DNA from: JAUIKM01 sp964445695
GTDB lineage: Bacteria > Bacteroidota > Ignavibacteria > Kapaibacteriales > UBA7675
Direction: 5' to 3'
Assembly: GCA_964445695.1 (NCBI GenBank)
Contig: CAYULF010000010.1
Coordinates: 1-64,000, forward strand
DNA length: 64,000 nt
Shown: piece by piece, positions 24,245-32,689 of the stretch
Layout: each line of letters begins with the position of its first letter
How positions within the stretch are numbered: position 1 is the first letter of the stretch
Program-made: the position numbers and the translations under genes
Notes under the pieces: generated by a model
Database searches by the model: none
Told to the model about the DNA's origin: nothing
The model's input: the letters and a program-made list of their open reading frames with translations, nothing else

Positions 24245-24685
24245 GTTTCAATCCTTGTTAATCGGCTGTTCGGTCTCGGACCTCTTTTCCGACCGGCTGT
24301 AAAGGAAGTCCGCAAATAGTTTCAATCCTTGTTAATCGGATGTCCGGTCTCGGACAGCTTAACCCCAACTTAAACGCCGGCGCTTTGCAATCAGTTTCAA
24401 TCCTTGTTAATCGGATGTTCGGTCTCGGACTTTCGCAGGCGCTGCAAAAGACACGCGAAAGCGAGGCGTTTCAATCCTTGTTAATCGGATGTTTGATCTC
24501 GGACTGTTCTACTGATACTGGGGATGTATCTTATACGAAGTTTCAATCCTTGTTAATCGGATGTTCGGTCTCGGACATGTCTGTGGATTGGACGTTGCAA
24601 TACATCTTCTATCGTTTCAATCCATGTTACTCGGATGTTCGGTCTCGGATAATTTATGTAAACAAGAGCACCAATGTATCGGAAC
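24245..24685. repeat. Six-spacer duplicated block in CRISPR array, copy 1
   Basis: Repeats 42-47 with their six spacers recur in the same order at 25567-26007 (repeats 60-65), offset 1322 bp. Five spacers are identical; the sixth differs by one base (ACCAATG against ACCCATG). The first repeat differs too (CGGCTG here, CGGATG in copy 2), and the repeats flanking the right end differ. This is segmental duplication inside the array, not repeated acquisition. Confidence 0.92.
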
Positions 24686-25566
24686 GTTTCAATCCTTGTT
24701 AATCGGATGTTCGGTCTCGGACCTTTTCGGAATGATCCCGATTTACTGACGTGCTCATGTTTCAATCCATGTTACTCGGAAGGTCGGTCTCGGACTAGGG
24801 TCCACGGCGATTATATTAGTATTATACCTCTGTTTCAATCCATGTTAATCGGATGTTTGGTCTCGGACGCGTGGAAACGGGGCTGGAGAAATGCGGGTTC
24901 CGCGGTTTCAATCCTTGTTGCTCGGATGTTCGGTCTCGGACTTTCGGCACAAGCTCAAAAAGTAGCACTGGCACCTTCGTTTCAATCCTTGTTACTCGGA
25001 TGTTCGGTCTCGGACAAGCACCTAGCACGAAACCCATGGTTTAAGATAACGTTGTTTCAATCCTTGTTGCTCGGATGTTCGGTCTCGGATGCAGTATTTA
25101 TTTAGCAAGAAAACCCAAGTTCCGGATGTTTCAATCCATGTTAATCGGAAGTTCGGTCTCGGACTTGAATCTAAGAAGGGCGCACGAAGCGCCCCATTGT
25201 GTTTCAATCCATGTTAATCGGATGTTCGGTCTCGGACCGGCCGGTGTCGGATGTTTCCCGAAAATGCGGGTGGTTTCAATCCATGTTAATCGGATGTTCG
25301 GTCTCGGACTTTCAGGTCCCTCATTTCCGATGGGGGAGTACTGAGGTTTCAATCCTTGTTGCTCGGATGTTCGGTCTCGGACAACGATCGGCGCGACGAT
25401 CCAGAATTTCCGGAACATGTTTCAATCCATGTTAATCGGATGTTCGGACTCGGACAAGGGAACAAACTTCCTGATCGATCACAAATCGCAAAGTTTCAAT
25501 CCTTGTTACTCGGATGTTCGGTCTCGGACAGTATAGCTTGGAATCGTATTTGGTTCGTTGGTGTGA

Positions 25567-26007
25567 GTTTCAATCCTTGTTAATCGGATGTTCGGTCTCG
25601 GACCTCTTTTCCGACCGGCTGTAAAGGAAGTCCGCAAATAGTTTCAATCCTTGTTAATCGGATGTCCGGTCTCGGACAGCTTAACCCCAACTTAAACGCC
25701 GGCGCTTTGCAATCAGTTTCAATCCTTGTTAATCGGATGTTCGGTCTCGGACTTTCGCAGGCGCTGCAAAAGACACGCGAAAGCGAGGCGTTTCAATCCT
25801 TGTTAATCGGATGTTTGATCTCGGACTGTTCTACTGATACTGGGGATGTATCTTATACGAAGTTTCAATCCTTGTTAATCGGATGTTCGGTCTCGGACAT
25901 GTCTGTGGATTGGACGTTGCAATACATCTTCTATCGTTTCAATCCATGTTACTCGGATGTTCGGTCTCGGATAATTTATGTAAACAAGAGCACCCATGTA
26001 TCGGAAC
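25567..26007. repeat. Six-spacer duplicated block in CRISPR array, copy 2
   Basis: Second copy of the block at 24245-24685. It is followed at once by three abnormal repeats (26008, 26081, 26157), the last strongly decayed, so the copy abuts what may be an old array boundary. Confidence 0.92.
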
Positions 26008-29000
26008 GTTTCAATCCTTGTTACTCAGATGTTCGGTCTCGGACGCGCCGGAAAATCATCCAGGCAGAGTCGAATCTCGCGTTTCAATCCTTGTTAATCG
26101 GATTTTCGGTCCTGGACTTTTCGTTTCGGTTTATATGACGGTATCCGCATTCCCGTGCCTCAATCCTTGTTAATCGGATTTGCATGTCAGGAGCGAGTAA
26201 TACATTAGAACGTGCCCTGTACTGAGGGAATTTCAATCCTTGTTGATCGGATGTTCGGTCTCGGACCCGACACCTCCTAGTGCTGTTGAGTTTTCTGAAT
26301 CCGGTTTCAATCCTTGTTAATCGGATGTTCGGTCTCGGACAGTTCTGGCGGGAATTGTGAATACGTCACCGTTGTTGTTTCAATCCATGTTAATCGGATG
26401 TTCGGTCTCGGACCGATCTGAAAGTTACGGTCCGTGCCATTTGCGAATAGTTTCAATCCTTGTTAATCGGATGTTCGGTCTCGGACCTCTTCGCGAAGAG
26501 TTGCGCACAATTGGCCAAGAAAAGTTTCAATCCTTGTTAATCGGATGTTCGGTCTCGGACCTCAAATGGGCGAACGGGTTCAGGTTCAAAAAAACGAGTT
26601 TCAATCCTTGTTAATCGGATGTTCGGTCTCGGACACATGACGGTTGACGTTGATGGCGTTCAGTATAATGGTTTCAATCCTTGTTAATCGGATGTTCGGT
26701 CTCGGACCTGTTCGAAAAGGTCTTTGTCGAGACGTGACAAGATAAAGTTTCAATCCTTGTTAATCGGATGTTCGGTCTCGGACAGCGCATTCCGTGGAAC
26801 AAGTTGAGGTGGAGAGAGAGGTTTCAATCCTTGTTAATCGGATGTTCGGTCTCGGACCTGAACGGCCGTCGCAACCCGACTGCTGCAATGTTGGGTTTCA
26901 ATCCTTGTTAATCGGATGTTCGGTCTCGGACCGTCCCGGAACTTCGGCGTTTTCTGTGCATTGATGAGTTTCAATCCTTGTTACTCGGATGTTCGGTCTC
27001 GGACTTGCGCTTTGCTTGCATCTCTTCTTTCTCAATGTCAGTTTCAATCCTTGTTACTCGGATGTTCGGTCTCGGACTTCCGAACTGATCGACGAAGAGA
27101 TCGACCAGAACGGGTTTCAATCCTTGTTAATCGGATGTTCGGTCTCGGACCGGCTTTACTGTTGGGCCTCTGGGCCCGCGAACTGTAGTTTCAATCCTTG
27201 TTAATCGGATGTTCGGTCTCGGACCAACCACCCAGGAGAACGATCTACGATTTACTTTTGGTTTCAATCCTTGCTATTCGGATGTTCGGTCTCGGACTCT
27301 CGTGCGCATTCATTATCACGTGTGCGCCGGTCTGTTTCAATCCTTGTTAATCGGATGTTCGGTCTCGGACAAGTGCAGGCCTTGGCTGCGGCACTTGGTG
27401 CATTTTGTTTCAATCCTTGTTAATCGGATGTTCGGTCTCGGACTCATACAAAAACTTGCCAACAAACTGTCGCCAATAGATGTTTCAATCCTAGTTAATC
27501 GGAAGTTCGGTCCCGGACTTTGAAAGTTATTTGATATCATTGTCGAAGGAAGTTTCAATCCATGTTAATCGGATGTACGGTCTCGGACAACATTAACCCC
27601 ATCTGACAATGCCATCAATTAGACGTTTCAATCCATGTCAATCGGAAGTTTGGTCTCGGACCCGACGGTAATACTTGAGGGAACCGTTCCTGACTTCATG
27701 TTTCAATCCTTGTTGCTCGGATGTTCGGTCTCGGACTGCATAGCCATATGCATTCTACACTCTTACATCTGAGGTTTCAATCCTTGTTAATCGGATGTTT
27801 AGTCTCGGACGCGTCGGTGGGCGACGGCAGAGGAAGAGACAGGTAGGTTTCAATCCTTGTTAATCGGAAGTTCGGTCTCGGACTGAATTAATCAGCGACT
27901 CAACAGATTGGGAATCCGTGTTTCAATCCATGTTACTCGGATGTTCGGTCTCGGACCAGATAGCCGCAACAATTGGCTCTATTTCGTCCACGCAGTTTCA
28001 ATCTATGTTAATCGGATGTTCGGTCTCGGACCGGATGGAGACTCTTGAAGTTGGATGTACTGGCCGGGTTTCAATCCTTGTTACTCGGATGTTCGGTCTC
28101 GGACATATTGGGAGTCGACCGGGTACGGCTACGACCGCGAGTTTCAATCCTTGTTACTCGGATGTTCGGTCTCGGACCGTGGATATTACGGTCAACGGCA
28201 CACCGACTACGTTGTTTCAATCCTTGTTACTCGGATGTTCGGTCTCGGACTAGTCGGATACACGCTGTGCGGCGATTTACCATTCCAGTTTCAATCCTTG
28301 TTACTCGGATGTTCGGTCTCGGACAGTCACTCACAGTGACGATGTACACCCTCACGGATGGTTTCAATCCTTGTTACTCGGATGTTCGGTCTCGGACTTC
28401 GGCTGTTTAATCAGACAGTCGTGTCTCTTTTGGAGTTTCAATCCTTGTTACTCGGAAGTTCGGTCTCGGACCTCATTGGCCGACTAACCGGCGAACTATT
28501 CAACATCGTTTCAATCCATGTTAATCGGAAGTTCGGTCTCGGACTGCAAGTGCACTGGGCGCAAAAGCCCAGAGCGAACAGGTTTCAATCCATGTTAATC
28601 GGATGTTCGGTCTCGGACTCCGCTGTCCGGCGATGAAATTGTGTTCGAAGAGCAGTTCCAATCCTTGTTACTCGGATGTTTGGTCTCGGACAAAACTGTA
28701 TCCGCCGACAGCTTGGTAGATTTCTATGGTTTCAATCCATGTTACTCGGATGTTTGGTCTCGGACCCGACACGTTCGAACCCTCCAGTTCACAGCCGCGT
28801 GGTTTCAATCCTTGTTACTCGGATGTTCGGTCTCGGACATGACGTCGTGAGCTATCGTTGCGCTGAGCAGGACAAGTTTCAATCCTTGTTAATCGGATGT
28901 TCGGTCTCGGACGTTGCGATCTTGGCTTCCCTATTGAAATCGGAAAGGAGTTTCAATCCTTGTTAATCGGATGTTCGGTCTCGGACTGTTAAGTTAATGC

Positions 29001-29577
29001 CCAACATATCGCCCGAAAACATGGGTTTCAATCCTTGTTAATCGGATGTTCGGTCTCGGACTGCTGCGCGGTGTTCTGAAACGATACTTGAAATGTGTGT
29101 TTCAATCCTTGTTAATCGGATGTTCGGTCTCGGACCATACGGTTCGTTGACATTTATACGACGGACCATAAGTGTTTCAATCCTTGTTAATCGGATGTTC
29201 GGTCTCGGACACGTTCACTTCTTTCAGGCGTCGGCGGATGCATGCAGTTTCAATCCTTGTTAATCGGATGTTCGGTCTCGGACGGAAGCTATCCGCGAAC
29301 GCTGGGGCGCGGTACATGTGGTTTCAATCCTTGTTAATCGGATGTTCGGTCTCGGCCCGTATGCATTTATACTTGAGAACGAGGGCGGGTTTGTGTTTCA
29401 ATCCTTGTTAATCGGATGTTCGGTCTCGGCCAATTGTTTAAGATTTCAGAAACGGCGGACGGCAACCGTTTCAATCCTTGTTAATCGGATGTTCGGTCTC
29501 GGCCCCGCATGCTGCGCGCCGCACCGTCTGTAGATGATGTGTTTCAATCCTTGTTAATCGGATGTTCGGTCTCGGCC

Positions 29578-29760
29578 CCGTCATTTGCCCTAAGTCTTGT
29601 GTTTTCAAGGAACTGGCGATTTCAAACTGTTGGTCGAATCTACGTTTTATGTGGCTCATAATCAACAATTTGTGCCAAATTCGGAGCTTGTGCGCTCGCT
29701 TTGGCGACTGTAAGTTCAATCGAATCAACCGTTTGGCGCGGCGGGCCGCGTCGCGTTCAA
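29578..29760 (-). promoter_or_regulatory. Probable CRISPR leader
   Basis: The ~180 bp beyond the last repeat are richer in A/T than the surrounding DNA (runs such as TTTTCAAGG, ATTTCAAACTG, CGTTTTATGTGG, CATAATCAACAATTTG) and hold no gene. It is placed upstream of the array for minus-strand transcription, as deduced from the ATTGAAAC tag, and the four nearest repeats share a private base change as expected for recent acquisitions. No exact TAnnTTTG promoter was found in it. Confidence 0.55.
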
Positions 29761-29801
29761 TAAATCTGCACCCGGGAACGGCCGCGGCGACGCCCAACTC
29801 C

Positions 29802-29858
29802 GCTCCCGCTGACCAGCAAAAGCACAAAGCAAGCCATGCACCGCAGGGCGAAGCGCTC
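29802..29858. repeat. Dispersed repeat, partner at 50161-50223
   Basis: Shares GCTCCCGCTGAC, CAAAAG, AAAGCAAGCC and GCGAAGCGCTC, in order, with 50161-50223. Both copies are in intergenic DNA near minisatellites. Noncoding by composition. Confidence 0.55.
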
Positions 29859-29880
29859 AAGCCGGAGTGTTCCGCCGGAA

Positions 29881-30005
29881 CACGAACGCCGACTTCCCGC
29901 CAAATCACGAACGTCGATTTCCCGCTGGATCACGGACGCCGATTTCCCGCCAAATCACCAAGGCCGACTTCCCGCCGGAACACCAAGGCCGATTTCCCGC
30001 CGGTA
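29881..30005. repeat. 25-bp tandem repeat, five units
   Basis: Five adjacent 25-bp units begin at 29881, 29906, 29931, 29956 and 29981, each of the form CAC-GAACGCCGA-TTCCCGCC plus a 5-base tail alternating between CAAAT-type and CGGAA-type. The array lies between the CRISPR leader and the 3' end of mraY. A partial unit (TTCCGCCGGAA) precedes it at about 29870. Confidence 0.8.
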
Positions 30006-30023
30006 CCAAGCGAAACGCACACC

Positions 30024-31154
30024 TTAACGAACTTTGAAGGTCGCCATCGTGATGATCGCCAGCAAGGCCGCGATGATGTAAAAACGCGTCACGATTTTGG
30101 ATTCGGGAATGCCGCACTTTTCAAAGTGATGATGCACCGGCGTCATGCGGAAGATGCGTCGCCCCTCGCCGTATTTGCGTTTGGTGTATTTGAAGTACAA
30201 AACCTGCAGAATGACGCTCAGCGTCTCCGCAAAAAAGATGCCGCCCAGGATAGGCAGCAGGAATTCCTTTTTAACCAAAACGCTCAATCCGCCGATTGCG
30301 CCGCCCAGCGCCATCGAACCCGTGTCGCCCATGAATATCTGCGCCGGATAGGCGTTGAACCACAGGAAACCCAGCGCCGCGCCGCAGAGCGCCGCACAGA
30401 AAATGCTTAACTCGTCGCTGCCCGGCAGGAAAATGATATTCAGGTAATCCGAGAATTTGGCGTTGCCCGAGACGTAGCAGATTAAACCCAGCGCAAACGT
30501 GGAGATGCCCACCGTGCCGATCGAGAGGCCGTCCAGTCCGTCCGTCAGGTTAACCGCGTTGGACGTGGCCGTGATGACAAATACCACCACCGGAATGTAG
30601 AACACGCCGAAGTCGAAGTTGAGGTCTTTTTCAAATGGTATCGTCGTGACCGTGTTGATCGCGTCGTAACCGGCGCTGAACCACTCCGGCAGGAAATAAA
30701 TCGTACAGCCCAGGATTAAACCGATGATCACCTGGCCGATAAGTTTATAGCGCGCGATTAAACCCTTGGGCAGTTTAAGTATGACTTTCCTGTAGTCGTC
30801 CACAAAACCGACGACGCCCATCCAGGCGGTTACGAGAACAATCAGAATGACGTAGGGGTTGGCGATGTCCGCCCACAGAATCGTCGGAATCAGCAGGGCC
30901 GCCAGAATAATCAAACCGCCCATCGTCGGCGTGCCGGCTTTGCTGATATGCGTGCCCGTCTGCGCCAGCTCGGGTTTGGCCAGCTCGCCGATCTGTTGAT
31001 TGCGCAGCCTGTTAATAATGCGCGGGCCGATAAACAGACCGATGATCAGGGCCGTCACGGCCGCCGCCGCCACCCGGAAGGTGACGAACTGGAAAACGCT
31101 CACACCCGGAAGTGCAAACTGCTCTTCGAGGAAAAGGCCGAAATAATACAGCAT
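30024..31154 (-). CDS. mraY: Phospho-N-acetylmuramoyl-pentapeptide-transferase
   Basis: 376 residues, a polytopic inner-membrane enzyme (about ten spans) that moves phospho-MurNAc-pentapeptide from UDP to undecaprenyl phosphate, giving lipid I of peptidoglycan synthesis. Family signatures: GTPTMGG, VGFVDDYRKV with the Asp pair, NAVNLTDGLDGL, GDTGSMALGG, and the PVHHHFEK motif near the C-terminus. The gene starts 12 bp after murF on the same strand. Length is normal for the family. The rest of the division and cell-wall cluster is not present here. Confidence 0.97.
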   Translation of the reverse strand: MLYYFGLFLEEQFALPGVSVFQFVTFRVAAAAVTALIIGLFIGPRIINRLRNQQIGELAKPELAQTGTHISKAGTPTMGGLIILAALLIPTILWADIANPYVILIVLVTAWMGVVGFVDDYRKVILKLPKGLIARYKLIGQVIIGLILGCTIYFLPEWFSAGYDAINTVTTIPFEKDLNFDFGVFYIPVVVFVITATSNAVNLTDGLDGLSIGTVGISTFALGLICYVSGNAKFSDYLNIIFLPGSDELSIFCAALCGAALGFLWFNAYPAQIFMGDTGSMALGGAIGGLSVLVKKEFLLPILGGIFFAETLSVILQVLYFKYTKRKYGEGRRIFRMTPVHHHFEKCGIPESKIVTRFYIIAALLAIITMATFKVR

Positions 31155-31166
31155 ACTACCGCCGGT

Positions 31167-32582
31167 TTAGTGTGAGCCTGAATCCGCCTGCGCCGCGCGC
31201 AGACGCGAGATGATAACTTCCATGCGGATGCCGCGCGACCCCTTCACCAATAAAAGGTCGCCCGCGTGCAGCAGCGTGTTTAACTCCGCCGCGGCTTCCT
31301 CCGATGTGTCGAAGGATCTAATGTCCGCCGCCGTCTGCGCGCTCAGTGCGCGTTTAAAGGCCGGGCCGACGAGCAGGACGTTGACGCCGGGATATTGCGC
31401 GCGGATTTCCGCTATTAACATTTCGTGTTCAATCGGTTCGTCCGCGCCCAGCTCGCGCATGTCGCCCAGTGCGGCATAGACGCGCCCGGGATGCGGCATG
31501 GCGTCCAGCGTGGCCAGCGCCGCGCGCATCGAAGCAGGGTGGGCGTTGTAGCTGTCGTTCAGAACCGTCACGCCGCCGATTTCCTCCAGTCGCATGCGCG
31601 CGTAGTCGCCGTCCTGCGACGCTTCGTATGCACTCAGGGCCTCGCAGATCTGTTTAAGCGGAACACCCAGCGCCCGTCCCGCGGCGGCGGCGGCGACGGC
31701 GTTCAGTCCCGCGGCGCGTCCGATCATGCGCATGTGCGCCTGTGCGCCGTCGTCGCTGAACTGCAACTGCGGCCTCACCTGCATGTCGAGTTTAAGTCTG
31801 ACCGCGACATCGGCGTCGTTCTTTTCTCCGAATGTCAACGCGCGCGGGCGGCCGCGCTGCCGCGCCAGGCGCTCGTCGTCCAGGTTGACCAGAGGCACAC
31901 CACCATGTGACTCCAGATAGTCGAAGAGCGCGAGTTCTTCGCGCTCGACGCCGTCCAGATCGATCAATTTTTCGAGGTGTTCCTTGGCGATCATCGTGAT
32001 CAGGCCGTGCGTCGGGCCGCAGATGCGCGCCAGTTCGGCGATTTCCCCCGGCTCGTTTGTGCCGATTTCAATCACCGCGGCTTCGTGTTTGTCGTCCAGC
32101 TGCAACAGCGTCAGCGGCACGCCGACGCGGTTGTTGTAATTCGCGCTGGTCCTGAGTGTGTTGAACTGCGTGCCCAGCACGGCCGCGCAGAGATCTTTTG
32201 TGGTTGTTTTACCGGCCGAACCGGCGACGGCCAGAACGGGAATGTTAAATCGACGTCGATGCGCCGCGGCCAGATCGCCCAGCGCTGTGAGTGTGTCGTT
32301 AACAAGAATCAGCGGGGTGTTGTCGGGCAGTTGATCCCACTTGTCGCGCGCATCGCGCCGCACCAGCAGGGCGGCCGCGCCGGCGGCCAGTGCCTGATCG
32401 AGGAAGTCGTGGGCGTCAAAGTGTTCGCCGCGCAGGGCCGTAAACAGTGCGCCGGGGCTCAGAGTGCGTGTGTCGCTGCAGACGCCGCGCAGGTGCAGGT
32501 CCGCGGGGCAGTTGCGCAATTCAACATCGCCCAGGGCCGCGCTCAGGGCGTCCCGGGAAAAAGTCGCGTGGTTTGTAAACAT
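31167..32582 (-). CDS. murF: UDP-MurNAc-tripeptide--D-Ala-D-Ala ligase
   Basis: 471 residues from the ATG at 32580-32582 (MFTNHATFSRDALSAAL); the frame stays open 19 codons further, but those would overlap the promoter elements. The ATP site GSAGKTTTKD, the Mur ligase signatures NYNNRVGVPLTLL and EIGTNEPGEI, and the C-terminal VKGSRGIRME are visible. The cytoplasmic enzyme adds D-Ala-D-Ala to the UDP-MurNAc-tripeptide, the step before MraY, whose gene follows in the same operon. Confidence 0.96.
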   Translation of the reverse strand: MFTNHATFSRDALSAALGDVELRNCPADLHLRGVCSDTRTLSPGALFTALRGEHFDAHDFLDQALAAGAAALLVRRDARDKWDQLPDNTPLILVNDTLTALGDLAAAHRRRFNIPVLAVAGSAGKTTTKDLCAAVLGTQFNTLRTSANYNNRVGVPLTLLQLDDKHEAAVIEIGTNEPGEIAELARICGPTHGLITMIAKEHLEKLIDLDGVEREELALFDYLESHGGVPLVNLDDERLARQRGRPRALTFGEKNDADVAVRLKLDMQVRPQLQFSDDGAQAHMRMIGRAAGLNAVAAAAAGRALGVPLKQICEALSAYEASQDGDYARMRLEEIGGVTVLNDSYNAHPASMRAALATLDAMPHPGRVYAALGDMRELGADEPIEHEMLIAEIRAQYPGVNVLLVGPAFKRALSAQTAADIRSFDTSEEAAAELNTLLHAGDLLLVKGSRGIRMEVIISRLRAAQADSGSH

Positions 32583-32636
32583 TCGGAAGTCTGGAGTCGC
32601 TCGTTTCGCTCTTGCTGCAGCGGTTGAACCGCCGGC

Positions 32637-32666
32637 CAAAGATACGCAAAATGTTCTCAGGCCAAA
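32637..32666 (-). promoter_or_regulatory. Promoter of murF-mraY
   Basis: On the minus strand, TTTG at 32666-32663, 18 nt, then TATCTTTG at 32644-32637. This matches the Bacteroidota pattern and the spacing seen at 9950-9979. It lies ~55 bp before the murF start, which supports the shorter murF start chosen here. Confidence 0.75.
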
Positions 32667-32689
32667 AACAGGAGCGGGGTGGCGGCGAC

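Larger units (their letters stand above)
21223..29577 (-). CRISPR. Large CRISPR array, 114 repeats
   Basis: A 37-bp repeat begins GTTTCAATCC and ends GGTCTCGGAC on the plus strand; I count 114 copies (first 21223-21259, last 29541-29577) with 113 mostly unique spacers. Start-to-start distance is 70-78 bp, so spacers are 33-41 bp. Read on the minus strand the repeat ends ATTGAAAC, the classic 8-nt crRNA 5' tag of type I and III systems, and an ATCC/GGAT stem encloses a 9-nt loop; hence transcription is probably leftward with the leader at the right end. Repeats vary, mainly in the loop (TTGTTAATC, ATGTTAATC, TTGTTACTC, TTGTTGCTC, TAGTTGCTC, TTGTAAATC). No cas gene occurs within 21 kb on the left or 34 kb on the right inside the window. 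Subtype cannot be assigned from the repeat alone. Confidence 0.98.

Noticed and set aside
21568..29533. Long open frames through 21.5-29.5 kb encoding repeats such as FQSLLLGCSVSD or SILVTRMFGLG
   Set aside because: These are translations of the CRISPR repeat; unit length (70-78 bp) varies and shifts frame, and there is no start or ribosome site.
20000..30000. cas genes hidden in frames beside the array
   Set aside because: Flanks are the complete cusB gene and noncoding leader plus mraY; no frame has Cas motifs.
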